64,000 nt of DNA, taken from an uncultured Bacilli bacterium (GTDB lineage Bacteria; Bacillota_I; Bacilli_A; RF39; UBA660). The DNA lies in assembly GCA_934157235.1 (NCBI GenBank), contig CAKPHH010000003.1, positions 65,187 through 129,186 of the forward strand, given 5' to 3'. The number at the start of each line of letters is the position of its first letter. Within the stretch, counting starts at the first letter, position 1. The notes beneath the pieces are model-generated. The model was not told where the DNA came from, did no database searches, and was given only the letters and a program-made list of their open reading frames with translations. The position numbers and the translations under genes were made by a program. This document shows, piece after piece, positions 53,839-62,690 of this stretch.

Positions 53839-55082
53839 TAAATATCCTCCCTTACTAATGGCATACTCATACATCTTGGACCTCCACGTCCACGAGATAA
53901 TTCTGCTCCATGAATTTCAATTACTTTTAATCCATATGAACGAAGTACAGCATTTGTTAGGTTGTTACGATCATAAACAACTACTACCCCTGGAGCAATA
54001 CATAATGTGTTGCTACCATCATTCCATTGTTCACGTTCTGCTGAAACTTTGTCTCCTCCTGCACATGGAATTAAGGTTACTTTACGTCCAACATATTTTG
54101 TTAGAATTTCCTCTAATGGAGCATTGATTTCAGTTACTGTTAGGTCTTCATCACTATTAGGATCATCTCCTTCAGTAATTTCAAACACTTGTAATGTTCC
54201 CATTATTCCAGGATGGTATGTAAACTTATCATAATCAACTTGTGTAAACACTGTGTCAAGGTGCATGAAAGCACGACTTTCTGGGATATTGAATGCTAAA
54301 ATAGTGTCTATTTTACAATCTGGATCTTTAAATAGGTTTTTAGCAATTTGATCAATTGCTTCGGCAGTTGTACGTTGTGAAATACCAATTGCTAAAACAT
54401 GGTCATTGATATTTAAAACGTCACCACCCTCAATATGATATGGATTATAACGATCATAATATAATCTTGCTTGGTCTTTATAATCTGGATGATATTTAAA
54501 AATGTATTCAGCATAAATTGTTTCTCTGTTACGAGTTACAGAATACATTTTATTTAAACTTATACCTTCACCAACACTTGCAAATGGATCTCTTGTAAAA
54601 TATAAATTTGGCATTGGATCAGCAATGAACTCATCCTCTGTTTCAATTAAGTCAACTAGCGATTTTTCAATTTCTCTTTTTCTTCTTGGAATATCACTAA
54701 TTTGAATACCTTCCATTGTCTTTAATACTAATTTTTTACTATTAGTTATTTGATCTAGATAATCAAAAACTAAATATTTGTACTTTGGTGTACGAATACC
54801 TGCTTCGTAAATAAATTGTTTAATAAATTTATCACGAATTTCATCACTTAGGTCTAGAACGTCGGCCATTAGATTTTCCAAATATACTACTTCTACACCA
54901 TTTGCTCTTAGGGCATCTGCAAATTCATCATGCTCCTTAATGGCATCTGGTAAATATGGAATATCATCAAAAAGAAGTCTAGATAATGTGTCTGGTGTTA
55001 AATTTAATAATTCATTACCAGGACGATGCAATAGAACTTTTTTTAATGGTCCAATTTCACTTGTTACATGTATTTTTTCCAT
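53838..55082 (-). CDS. arcA: Arginine deiminase
   Basis: The 414-aa guanidino-modifying enzyme has SEIGPLKKVLLHRPGNEL at the N-terminus, the FTRDPFASVG region near 165 with its Asp, HIEGGDVLNI near 215 and HLDTVFT near 273. The nucleophile Cys is in SRGRGGPRCMSMPL at the C-terminus. It splits arginine to citrulline and ammonia, yielding energy via ArcB/ArcC and raising pH. It is the first gene of the arc operon, with a strong AGGAGGAG site. The 81-nt gap to the upstream ABC ATPase contains palindromic sequence. Confidence 0.97.
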   Translation of the reverse strand: MEKIHVTSEIGPLKKVLLHRPGNELLNLTPDTLSRLLFDDIPYLPDAIKEHDEFADALRANGVEVVYLENLMADVLDLSDEIRDKFIKQFIYEAGIRTPKYKYLVFDYLDQITNSKKLVLKTMEGIQISDIPRRKREIEKSLVDLIETEDEFIADPMPNLYFTRDPFASVGEGISLNKMYSVTRNRETIYAEYIFKYHPDYKDQARLYYDRYNPYHIEGGDVLNINDHVLAIGISQRTTAEAIDQIAKNLFKDPDCKIDTILAFNIPESRAFMHLDTVFTQVDYDKFTYHPGIMGTLQVFEITEGDDPNSDEDLTVTEINAPLEEILTKYVGRKVTLIPCAGGDKVSAEREQWNDGSNTLCIAPGVVVVYDRNNLTNAVLRSYGLKVIEIHGAELSRGRGGPRCMSMPLVREDI

Positions 55083-55114
55083 TTCTTCTCCTCCTTATTT
55101 GACGATTTTTTTTA

Positions 55115-55156
55115 CGAGATCTCGAGAAACTCGTTTATTGCAATGGATTTCTCCAT
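55115..55156. promoter_or_regulatory. Palindromes between the amino-acid ABC genes and arcA
   Basis: A 10-bp perfect palindrome CGAGATCTCG (55115-55124) and a small hairpin ATGGA/TCCAT (55143-55156) lie in the short arcA leader. No T-run makes either a terminator. They may be an operator or a mRNA-processing site. No clear ArgR/AhrC box is seen. Confidence 0.4.
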
Positions 55157-55163
55157 GAATAAC

Positions 55164-55880
55164 CTATTTTATTTTTGATAAGAATTCTTTTAGACGTTCT
55201 GTTTTTGGATGATTAAATATTTCATTTGGCGTTCCCTCTTCTAAAATCTCGCCCTTATCCACGAATAAAACTTTAGTGGCAATATCTTTGGCAAAGTCTA
55301 ATTCATGAGTTACTACTATCATAGTCATGCCTTCAGTTGCTACTCTTTTCATTAGAATTAAAACATCTTCAATCATTTCTGGATCTAGAGCTGATGTTGG
55401 TTCATCGAAAAGAATAATATCCGGATTCATCATTAGAGATCTTGCTATCGCAACACGTTGTTGTTGTCCACCAGATAAGTTGTTTGGATAGGTATCTCTT
55501 TTGTCGTATAGAGATATTTCTTTTAGTAGTTCGATGGCTTTTTTATTAGCCTCTTTTTCAGTAAGAACCTTTTCTTTAATTGGAGCTAAAGTTAGATTTT
55601 CTAGGACGGTTAAATTTTTAAATAAATTGAAGCTTTGGAAAACCATACCGATTTTTTTGCGCATTTCTAATTTATTATTATCAGTTATAACTTTGCCATT
55701 ATAAATTACTTCTCCTTTGTTTGGCTTTTCTAGTAAATTTAAGCAACGTAGGAAAGTACTTTTACCAGATCCTGATGGTCCGATAATTACTACTCGTTCA
55801 CCTTTTTCGACTGTTAAATTTATTTTATTTAGAACTTTTAATTTACCGAAACTCTTTTCAATATTCTTAGCCTCTAGCAT
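55164..55880 (-). CDS. Polar amino-acid ABC transporter ATP-binding protein (GlnQ/ArtP family)
   Basis: The 238-aa protein has Walker A IGPSGSGKSTFLR near 33, the signature LSGGQQQRVAIARSL near 135, Walker B DIILFDEPTSALDPE near 155 and the H-loop VVTHELDFAKD. The FQSFNLFKNLTVLEN section is typical of the glutamine/arginine importer class. It overlaps the permease gene by 14 nt, completing a binding-protein, permease, ATPase operon that runs into arcABC. Arginine is the likely cargo by position. Confidence 0.92.
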   Translation of the reverse strand: MLEAKNIEKSFGKLKVLNKINLTVEKGERVVIIGPSGSGKSTFLRCLNLLEKPNKGEVIYNGKVITDNNKLEMRKKIGMVFQSFNLFKNLTVLENLTLAPIKEKVLTEKEANKKAIELLKEISLYDKRDTYPNNLSGGQQQRVAIARSLMMNPDIILFDEPTSALDPEMIEDVLILMKRVATEGMTMIVVTHELDFAKDIATKVLFVDKGEILEEGTPNEIFNHPKTERLKEFLSKIK

Positions 55881-56589
55881 GATCTAACACCTTCTTTTCA
55901 AATACTGTTAATAGTTTTGATAAACCTATTGTTAATATTAAATATATTATAGCAATAATGATTAATGGGAAGAAATAATTATATGTTCCAGAGGCAATTA
56001 TATCAGCTGCTTTTACTAAGTCAACAATACCGATGTAACCGGCTACGGATGTTTCTTTTAATAGGGTTATAAATTCATTACCTAAGGCTGGTAAGACATT
56101 TCTTATAGCTTGAGGTAGGATTATTGACTTCATTGTTTCTCTATAAGTTAATCCTAGTGAAGAAGCTGCTTCTTTTTGTCCCTTATCGATAGAATTAATT
56201 CCAGACCTTATTATTTCTGATACGTAGGCACCAGAGTTTATACCAAAGGCAATTATACCTACTAAGACTGGATTTATATCTACTGTTCTAAAAATTATAT
56301 AGTAGATTATCATTAATTGTAGGACAGCGGGTGTCCCTCTGATGATTGTTACATATAACTCAGCTAATTTGTTTAGAAATTTACCTTTGTCAGTTTCTTC
56401 ATGATAGTTTCTGATTAGAGCAATTAGAATACCTAGAATAACACCAATTATAACAGCAAATATAGCAATTACTACTGTACGGCCTAGACCTTCTAAAATA
56501 AATTTATAACGATCTTGTTCGATAATTGATTGGTAAAATTCTTCGGATAAGTTATTAAAAATTTGTGTTATCCATTTAATAAAACTCAT
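55867..56589 (-). CDS. Polar amino-acid ABC transporter permease (HisM/GlnP family)
   Basis: The 240-aa protein has five membrane segments. It carries the family pattern GLGRTVVIAIFAVIIGVILG near 35, IRGTPAVLQLMIIYY near 90 and the EAA loop EAASSLGLTYRETMKSIILPQAIRNVLPALGNEF at ~147-180 that contacts the ATPase. It imports an amino acid with the lipoprotein encoded just upstream (gap 11 nt). A close family tie to arginine or lysine transport is likely but not proven. Confidence 0.92.
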   Translation of the reverse strand: MSFIKWITQIFNNLSEEFYQSIIEQDRYKFILEGLGRTVVIAIFAVIIGVILGILIALIRNYHEETDKGKFLNKLAELYVTIIRGTPAVLQLMIIYYIIFRTVDINPVLVGIIAFGINSGAYVSEIIRSGINSIDKGQKEAASSLGLTYRETMKSIILPQAIRNVLPALGNEFITLLKETSVAGYIGIVDLVKAADIIASGTYNYFFPLIIIAIIYLILTIGLSKLLTVFEKKVLDHARG

Positions 56590-56600
56590 TTTGTACCTCT

Positions 56601-57329
56601 TTACTTACTATGATTTATAACGTACTTTTCGATTTTTCCTTCAGTCATTAAACGTTCTAGTACTGTGTTAATCTTTTCTAATAATTCGGTGTTACCTTTT
56701 TTAACGGCCATACCGTAAGTGTCTGTAAACAAGATTCCATCTAAGATTTTTAATTCACTATTTTCACTAACTAACTGTTCAGCTGGAACTTGATCCATGA
56801 TGATACAGTCAGCTTTATTGTTTTTTACAGCTTCTGCTGCTACTAGAAATTTCTTTTGACGATTAATTTCAGAATCTTTAAAATTCTCGGTTGCATATAA
56901 GTCAGCAACTGTACCTAGTTGAACAGCAATTCTTTTTCCATTTAGAGAATTTATATCTGTTATTTGACTATCTTTTTTTACAACTACAACTTGATTAGAT
57001 GTGGTGTATTCGACAGTAAAATCTACTTGTTTTTTTCTATCTTCTGTAATACTTAACCCTGCTGCGGCAAAGTCGGCTTTGCCCGATTTTAATTCATTTA
57101 TAATTGAGTCGAAAGCAATATCCTTTATGACTAATTTCTTTCCTAATTCTTTAGCGATTTCATTTGCTATATCAATATCTACTCCAACTACCTTGCCATC
57201 TTTGTAGTATTCGTATGGAGCAAATCCTGCTTCTGTTACCATGACTAATTCATTTTCATTCTTTCCACAACCGGTAAAAAGTAGTGTTGTTATTGCTGTT
57301 AGAAGCAATAGTATTTTAATTTTTTTCAT
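56601..57329 (-). CDS. Amino-acid-binding lipoprotein of ABC importer
   Basis: The 242-aa protein has a type II signal peptide with lipobox LFTGCG at ~18-21, so it is lipid-anchored at Cys21. An SBP_bac_3 domain follows: EAGFAPYEYYKDGKVVGVDIDIANEIAKELGK, AAAGLSITEDRKKQVDFTVEY with the carboxylate-binding Arg, and LNGKRIAVQLGTVADLYA. It captures a polar amino acid. Its gene begins the import operon upstream of arcABC, and arginine is the most likely ligand. Confidence 0.92.
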   Translation of the reverse strand: MKKIKILLLLTAITTLLFTGCGKNENELVMVTEAGFAPYEYYKDGKVVGVDIDIANEIAKELGKKLVIKDIAFDSIINELKSGKADFAAAGLSITEDRKKQVDFTVEYTTSNQVVVVKKDSQITDINSLNGKRIAVQLGTVADLYATENFKDSEINRQKKFLVAAEAVKNNKADCIIMDQVPAEQLVSENSELKILDGILFTDTYGMAVKKGNTELLEKINTVLERLMTEGKIEKYVINHSK

Positions 57330-57360
57330 ATTTCCCCACCCTATTATGTATCATACTTCG

Positions 57361-57389
57361 AGTATATCACAACCAAAATCATAAGTAAA
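57361..57389 (-). promoter_or_regulatory. Promoter of the amino-acid importer operon
   Basis: On the minus strand, -35 TTTACT (57384-57389), a 17-nt spacer and -10 TATACT (57361-57366) stand 31 nt before the ATG. Confidence 0.65.
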
Positions 57390-57518
57390 GTTTATTGACG
57401 TTTTGAAATTTTTTTTAGACTAAATTCAGTAAAGAATGACATTGTTTTGATAACTCAGTATAAATATCTATACCATTTAAGGTTACGAGTCATAAAATAC
57501 TTTAGATTGGGGATGCGT

Positions 57519-58268
57519 ATGAAAAATATTTTATTGGAGATTAAAAATTTAAAAAAAATGTATCACAATGATCAAGGAGAAACACTAGCTGTTGATGATG
57601 TTAGTTTTGAAGTAAATAAGAATGAAATTTTATCTATTGTTGGTCCGTCTGGTTGTGGAAAATCTACAATTCTTTCTATATTAACTAATCTAGAAGAAAA
57701 ATCTGATGGAGATATTATTTTTCATGGTAATGAAAATATAGGTTATATGTTACAAAATGATTCCTTATTTCCTTGGCTCACTATTTTGGATAATTGTCTA
57801 TTGGGTCTAGAAATTAATGGAAAGAAGGATAAGAAAACTACCGAAAATGTTATTAGACTTTTGGATAAATATGGGTTGGGAGAATTTAAAGACAAATACC
57901 CTGATAGCTTGTCCGGGGGTATGAAACAGAGAGTTGCTTTAATTAGAACTTTAGCGACTAATCCCTCTTTATTATTACTGGATGAGCCTTATAGTGCCCT
58001 TGATTATCAAACTAGACTTACTTTATCTGATGACATGTATAAAATAATTAAAGCTGAAGGAAAGGCTGCTATTCTTATTACCCATGATATTGCCGAGGCA
58101 ATAAGTATGTCAGATAGAGTTATTGTATTGTCTAGTAGACCGGCTACTGTTAAAAGTGTTTATGAAATAAATCTTACCGATAAAAGGAACCCTATTCATA
58201 ATCGAAAATGTGTGGAATTCAATGATTATTATGAAAAGATTTGGAGGGATTTAGATGTCAACTTATAG
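57519..58268 (+). CDS. ABC transporter ATP-binding protein (SsuB/TauB/ThiZ type)
   Basis: The 249-aa product starts at the ATG seven nt after GGGGA. A longer frame opens at 57447 without a site. It has Walker A VGPSGCGKSTILS near 43, GYMLQNDSLFPWLTILDN (Q loop), the signature LSGGMKQRVALIRTL near 138, Walker B LLLLDEPYSALDYQ near 160 and ITHDIAEAISMSDRVIVLSSRPATV. This end pattern marks the nitrate/sulfonate/taurine/thiamine-pyrimidine group. It pairs with the permease that overlaps its 3' end and probably with the binding protein at 45180. Confidence 0.9.
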   Translation: MKNILLEIKNLKKMYHNDQGETLAVDDVSFEVNKNEILSIVGPSGCGKSTILSILTNLEEKSDGDIIFHGNENIGYMLQNDSLFPWLTILDNCLLGLEINGKKDKKTTENVIRLLDKYGLGEFKDKYPDSLSGGMKQRVALIRTLATNPSLLLLDEPYSALDYQTRLTLSDDMYKIIKAEGKAAILITHDIAEAISMSDRVIVLSSRPATVKSVYEINLTDKRNPIHNRKCVEFNDYYEKIWRDLDVNL

Positions 58269-59055
58269 TGATGAACATTTAGATTATTTAAAAAAGAAAA
58301 AACATGAAACGATTATTGTACATGTCATTAGAATTTCAATTATTGTACTTTTTTTAGTTATTTGGGAGGTACTTGCTAGAGTTGGAGCTATCAATACATT
58401 TTTATCCTCTTCACCTAGTCAAGTTTTTACTACTGTATTTTCTTTAATTAAGACTGGTAGTTTATTTGAACATATATGGGTTACACTATATGAAGTTTTA
58501 ATAAGCTTTTTAATTGCTAGTATGTTAGGATTTGTTATTGCAACAATTCTTTGGAGTAACAAGATAGTTGCTAAAATCATTGATCCTTATCTTACAATAC
58601 TTAACTCACTACCAAAAGTTGCACTGGGACCTTTAATTATTATTTGGGTTGGTGCTAGTGTTAATTCAATTATTTTTATGGCTCTTTTGATTAGTGCATT
58701 TATTACGATTATTAATATATATAATGGGTTTATTTCAACTGATAAATCCTATATTACATTACTTAAATCAATGAAGGCTAGTAAATGGCAAATATTTACA
58801 AAGGTTGTTTTGCCTAGTAATCTTGTTACAATAATTAGTGCTTGTAAAATAAATATTTCCATGAACTTGATTGGGGTTATTATGGGAGAGTTGTTGGTAT
58901 CTAAGCGTGGACTTGGATATTTAATTATGTATGGTTCACAAGTATTTAATATTAATTTAGTTATTACAAGTGTTGTGATACTTGGGGTTATTTCTTACCT
59001 ATTGTATTTTGTTGTTGAAGCCATGGAGAAAAAATTCATTGTGAAAAAGAAATAA
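58255..59055 (+). CDS. ABC transporter permease (SsuC/TauC/ThiX type)
   Basis: The 266-aa protein has six membrane segments and the EAA-like loop near residue 180 (LLKSMKASKWQIFTKVVLPSNLVTIISACKI), with the MGELLVSKRGLGYLI pattern near 216 typical of the sulfonate/nitrate permeases. Its ATG lies 14 nt inside the ATPase gene and follows GGAGGG, so they are co-translated. No binding protein adjoins it. The NMT1/THI5-like protein at 45180 on the same strand fits the gap. Confidence 0.9.
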   Translation: MSTYSDEHLDYLKKKKHETIIVHVIRISIIVLFLVIWEVLARVGAINTFLSSSPSQVFTTVFSLIKTGSLFEHIWVTLYEVLISFLIASMLGFVIATILWSNKIVAKIIDPYLTILNSLPKVALGPLIIIWVGASVNSIIFMALLISAFITIINIYNGFISTDKSYITLLKSMKASKWQIFTKVVLPSNLVTIISACKINISMNLIGVIMGELLVSKRGLGYLIMYGSQVFNINLVITSVVILGVISYLLYFVVEAMEKKFIVKKK

Positions 59056-59092
59056 AAAGATGAGAATTATTGATTATTGTTCTCATCTTTTT
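59054..59092 (+). terminator. Terminator of the ABC permease gene
   Basis: A 13-bp perfect stem (59054-59066 with 59080-59092) has a 13-nt loop. The 3' arm ends in the T-run. Confidence 0.85.
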
Positions 59093-59093
59093 C

Positions 59094-59805
59094 TTAATGT
59101 TCTATTATTGTTTTATAGTAGTCACATCTTGTTTTGCCATGATGGTCAACATCTTTTATAGCTCCACAATTTGGATAGTTCATAGTAATATAATTTTTTT
59201 CTTTTTTATGCTTTTCAATGGTGTAATAAATTATTTTTCTATTAACTCTATTTATGTTTATTCCATTTAATAAATGCTTATCATCTAAATAACATAAATC
59301 TTGAAAAGCCTTTTCTTCGACTGCATCTAGATTTTTTATTTCGGCACCAGGCATTTTTGTGGCTATTTCTTTAATTTGCCTATGATTTCCATATATGAAT
59401 CCTTGATACTTTTTTAAAAGTTCTTCGTCTTCTTCACTTCAGTCGTTTATGATACCATTTTTGGTATCTATATACAGATCACCTATAATTCTTTTGTTTT
59501 TTAAGTAGTCGATTTTTAAAAGACAGTCATCATAGTAACATCCTGCCGCTTTAGTAATTTTCTCAATATCCATTTCTTTTTTATTTACGACGTAGTCAGT
59601 TATAATGGATAGTTTTTTTCATAATCCGGATCTGGTAAAACTACATTTCCATAAAACTTTGCATATCATTGAAATGACCATTCACCTAAGTTCGAGAAAT
59701 CAAGATTAGGAGTTTTCCCTCTTTAGTAACTTTTGAAATGGCGCATATGGGAAAGTAGACTGCACACCATACTATAAATATGATTGCAAGTATTATTATT
59801 TGCAT
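59094..59805 (-). pseudogene. Decayed membrane-anchored protein gene (frameshifts and nonsense codons)
   Basis: Read from the ATG at 59805, the frame gives a hydrophobic N-terminus (MQIIILAIIFIVWCAVYF) and then needs at least two frame changes (near the A/G-runs at ~59712-59722 and ~59608-59616) to stay open. Two in-frame TGA codons also interrupt it, one near 59668 and one near 59441 in the context IND-stop-SEEDEEL. The last section, 59354-59094, is open for 86 residues and ends with CDYYKTIIEH. Both TGA positions are plausible Trp sites (TGG to TGA). I do not recognise the family. The many lesions make sequencing error unlikely. Confidence 0.75.
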
Positions 59806-59855
59806 TTTTTCATTCCTTCTCTTATGATTCTGTTATTTTATTGAAAATAAATTTT

Positions 59856-61043
59856 TTAATCTTTTCCGAACACAGTAAATGATAACATTAATCCTCCACA
59901 AATATTGGCAGAGTGAGAATCATAGCCATATTCACCGAATGTAAATGGCATTATAAATGGAACACCTTTTGTCTCTTTTACCAACAACTTATGTACTTCT
60001 TCTAGTCTATCTCCAATAACTTTTTTTCTATTTCCTGAATGGATTAGGATATAGGCTGCTGGAGTTGTATATAGTTGTCTCTTTAAATCTCTTAAAGTAT
60101 TTACAGAAGCATCTATTAATTCATCGGTTGTAGCTTCTAATTGGATTATAGCTGTTTTTGGAACAACTTTGTTTCCCAAAGTAATAGTATCATCAGTAGT
60201 TGTTTTAGTACCCATATCGTTTCCAATCATTGGGTGACGGATAATGGTTAAATTTCCTAAAGGATCCTTTACGCCTAAAGGCTTACTTGCAGATGCTTCT
60301 AATAGCTTTGTTCCTATTAGACTAGATGGAGACTTATTTATCCAACTTGCATATTTTCTTAAGGCAGATATTCCATCAATACTAACTAGGGTTCTATTAT
60401 TTTTTACTTCAGTTATTATACCTATATTGTTTGTTTCTCTATAGTTTCCATTAAAAGAAGTGATTATTTCATTATCGGTGTAAAAGAAAGCAACGGCTAC
60501 ACCATCTGTAAAGATTTTGTCATTACAAATTATTTTCCAGTTTCCTTCAACCTTGTCATCAGCAGCACTTCCACCAAACATTGGTACACGTCCAATTACA
60601 TCTTGAATTCCCATTAAGTACTCTTCTTCCTCTTTTGGGCTTGCGATCATATAAAAGTAAGCTGGTGCTCTAGTTGTTTTAGCATTTTCTACAGCTTCGA
60701 TTGCTACGCGTCTGCCAATTGCTCTAGAATCTTTTCCGGCTTCATGAGCTGCTACTCCAATAGTTAAGTTTTTATCTTCCATGGCCATCATTCCAGCAAA
60801 ACCATTTTCAGATGTAATTATACCATCTTCAACGATAATGGCTTCATTACTGGTACTACCAATAATTGGCATATTGGTTACTTTTCTTATTCCTTGAATT
60901 ATTTCTTTAATATTATTTTTTTCGGAAGTATAAAGAAAACCAATTTTAGCATTTGAAATTTCTTTTAGTGCTGATTTAGCAGTTTCCATTCCCATTACTA
61001 AATTGTCTTCATTAATACTATATCCGACACCTGACTTTAACAT
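59856..61043 (-). CDS. FIST-domain protein (FIST_N and FIST_C)
   Basis: The 395-aa protein starts VGYSINEDNLVMGMETAKSALKEI. It has KIGFLYTSEKNNIKEIIQGIRK and PIIGSTSNEAIIVEDGI in the FIST_N half, then FGGSAADDKVEGNWKIICND and a C-terminal FIST_C part (EATTDELIDASVNTLRDLK, FTFGEYGYD, CGGLMLSFTVFGKD). FIST proteins are putative small-ligand sensors, often alone or with signalling domains; no output domain is attached here. It has its own promoter region (TATAAT near 61094-61099) and a GAAGGGGC site before the ATG. Confidence 0.88.
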   Translation of the reverse strand: MLKSGVGYSINEDNLVMGMETAKSALKEISNAKIGFLYTSEKNNIKEIIQGIRKVTNMPIIGSTSNEAIIVEDGIITSENGFAGMMAMEDKNLTIGVAAHEAGKDSRAIGRRVAIEAVENAKTTRAPAYFYMIASPKEEEEYLMGIQDVIGRVPMFGGSAADDKVEGNWKIICNDKIFTDGVAVAFFYTDNEIITSFNGNYRETNNIGIITEVKNNRTLVSIDGISALRKYASWINKSPSSLIGTKLLEASASKPLGVKDPLGNLTIIRHPMIGNDMGTKTTTDDTITLGNKVVPKTAIIQLEATTDELIDASVNTLRDLKRQLYTTPAAYILIHSGNRKKVIGDRLEEVHKLLVKETKGVPFIMPFTFGEYGYDSHSANICGGLMLSFTVFGKD

Positions 61044-61210
61044 ATTGCCCCTTCTTTCTTTTGATACATCTTTATCTATGTGATCTTGTAGTAATTATAT
61101 CATACTTTGTATATATTTAAATATGCTTTTAAGTTTTTTTCGCACTTTAGTGACAACTATAAAATTAGTGGGTCATTTTATATTTATAGTACTGGTGACA
61201 TTTTTCATTA

Positions 61211-61267
61211 AAAAAGGCTAGTTTTTAATGCATCCTACATTTAAGATACATTATCACTAGTCTTTTT
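61211..61267 (-). terminator. Terminator of the tsaE-tsaB-rimI-tsaD operon
   Basis: A 12-bp stem with one G-T pair (61211-61222 with 61256-61267) has a long loop that contains a smaller hairpin. T-runs are present on the minus strand. Confidence 0.7.
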
Positions 61268-61268
61268 A

Positions 61269-62273
61269 TTAACATAATTTATCTTGTGATTTTGAGTTTA
61301 GAGTTAAATCAGCTCGTCTACCATCTAAATAGGCATAGTATCCAGCAGCTGCTATCATGGTAGCATTGTCAGTACAATACTTCATCGGAGGAATAGATAG
61401 TTCTACGTTTAATTCTGATGTTAATTTTTCCATAGCATATCTTAATCCTTGATTAGCTGCTACTCCACCGGCAACTATTACTGTTTTTACTTTTTTATCA
61501 ACAATTGCTTTTCTTACCTTATTTATAATTGATTCTACAGCGACTGTTTGAAACGAAGTTGCTAAATCAGCTTTATTGATTTCATTTCCTCTTTGTTCTT
61601 CGTTATGTACTAAGTTTATTACGGCGCTTTTTAAACCACTAAAGGAGAAATTATAACTATCATCTTTTAATGGTATTGGTAAATTGTAAGTATTTTTGCC
61701 TTCTAAGGATAGTTTATCTATTTTGGGACCTCCAGGATATTCCAAACCAATTACTCTAGCTACTTTGTCATAACATTCACCAATGGCATCATCTAAGGTT
61801 CCACCTAATTTATTAAATCGATAATGTGCAGGCATTTCAATTAGTTCTGTATGTCCACCAGATACAACTACTGCTAGTAATGGAAATTGCAATTCTTTTA
61901 CTAAGCTATTGGCATATATGTGCCCAGCAATATGGTGAACTGGTATTAAAGGTTTATTATGTACAAAAGCTAGGGTTTTAGCAGCTTCTAATCCGACTAA
62001 TAAAGAACCAATTAAACCAGGACCATATGTTATAGCAATGGCATCTATTTGTTCCATAGTCATATTTGCTTTTTGTAAACATTCTTCTAATACAATTGTA
62101 ATATTCTTAACATGTTCACGACTTGCTATTTCTGGGACTACACCACCATAGCTTTTATGAACATCTATTTGTGAGGAAATAACGGTTGCAATTTCTTTAG
62201 TACCATTCATAACGATTGAAGCACTAGTTTCATCACAACTACTTTCTATTCCCAATATATACATATTTTTCAT
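61269..62273 (-). CDS. tsaD: tRNA N6-threonylcarbamoyladenosine transferase TsaD
   Basis: The product is 334 aa from the ATG at 62273, preceded by GAGAGTGG. A GTG at 62282 lies within that site. It has YILGIESSCDETSASIV, the metal-binding HHIAGHIYAN near 108, VVSGGHTELIEM near 132, GECYDKVARVIGLEYPGGP and VAGGVAANQGLR near 265. It transfers the threonylcarbamoyl group to A37 of ANN-reading tRNAs, working with TsaB, TsaE and a TsaC not in this window. Confidence 0.97.
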   Translation of the reverse strand: MKNMYILGIESSCDETSASIVMNGTKEIATVISSQIDVHKSYGGVVPEIASREHVKNITIVLEECLQKANMTMEQIDAIAITYGPGLIGSLLVGLEAAKTLAFVHNKPLIPVHHIAGHIYANSLVKELQFPLLAVVVSGGHTELIEMPAHYRFNKLGGTLDDAIGECYDKVARVIGLEYPGGPKIDKLSLEGKNTYNLPIPLKDDSYNFSFSGLKSAVINLVHNEEQRGNEINKADLATSFQTVAVESIINKVRKAIVDKKVKTVIVAGGVAANQGLRYAMEKLTSELNVELSIPPMKYCTDNATMIAAAGYYAYLDGRRADLTLNSKSQDKLC

Positions 62274-62296
62274 TCTTACCACTCTCTTGACTTTTG

Positions 62297-62689
62297 TTAT
62301 TCTCTTACCATTAAAATACCATCAATTCCTTGATAATAACCTTTTCTGATTGCTCTTTCACTAAAGTTAAACTTTTTATAGAGTCTTATAGCTGGATAAT
62401 TGTTTTCTCTAACTTCTAATGAAATACTTTTTTCCACAGTTTCTGTTAATTTTTTTAGAAGTTTTGTTCCTATTCCTTTATTACGAGAATCTGACTTTAC
62501 TTCAATATTATTGATTTCGATTCGCTCATATATTTCACTATAATACAAATACGCAATTATCTCATCATTTTCTTTATAAACTAATACTTTACCAAAAGGG
62601 TTTTTGCCAATTTCTTTTGATAGTTCGTTTAAATCTATAAATGAGGCTTTTTCTTTTAACAATTCTTCTGCACTTAATTCAATTAACAT
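62297..62689 (-). CDS. rimI: GNAT acetyltransferase, RimI-like
   Basis: The 130-aa N-acetyltransferase has the acetyl-CoA loop SDSRNKGIGTKLL near residue 67, the SLEVRENNYPAIRLYKKFNF motif near 95 and YYQGIDGILMVRE at the end. In this position between tsaB and tsaD it is by convention RimI, which acetylates ribosomal protein S18 in E. coli; the true substrate is unknown here. The gene begins 1 nt after tsaB. Confidence 0.9.
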   Translation of the reverse strand: MLIELSAEELLKEKASFIDLNELSKEIGKNPFGKVLVYKENDEIIAYLYYSEIYERIEINNIEVKSDSRNKGIGTKLLKKLTETVEKSISLEVRENNYPAIRLYKKFNFSERAIRKGYYQGIDGILMVRE

Positions 62690-62690
62690 T

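Noticed and set aside
55115..55124. Terminator in the arcA leader
   Set aside because: The CGAGATCTCG palindrome is followed by A residues on the coding strand, not T, so it should not stop transcription from the importer genes.
59400..59700. UGA read as tryptophan (genetic code 4)
   Set aside because: Intact genes at 31302, 47568 and 63314 end with TGA in ATGA overlaps, and all other genes use TGG for Trp. The two TGA codons lie in a gene that also has frameshifts.
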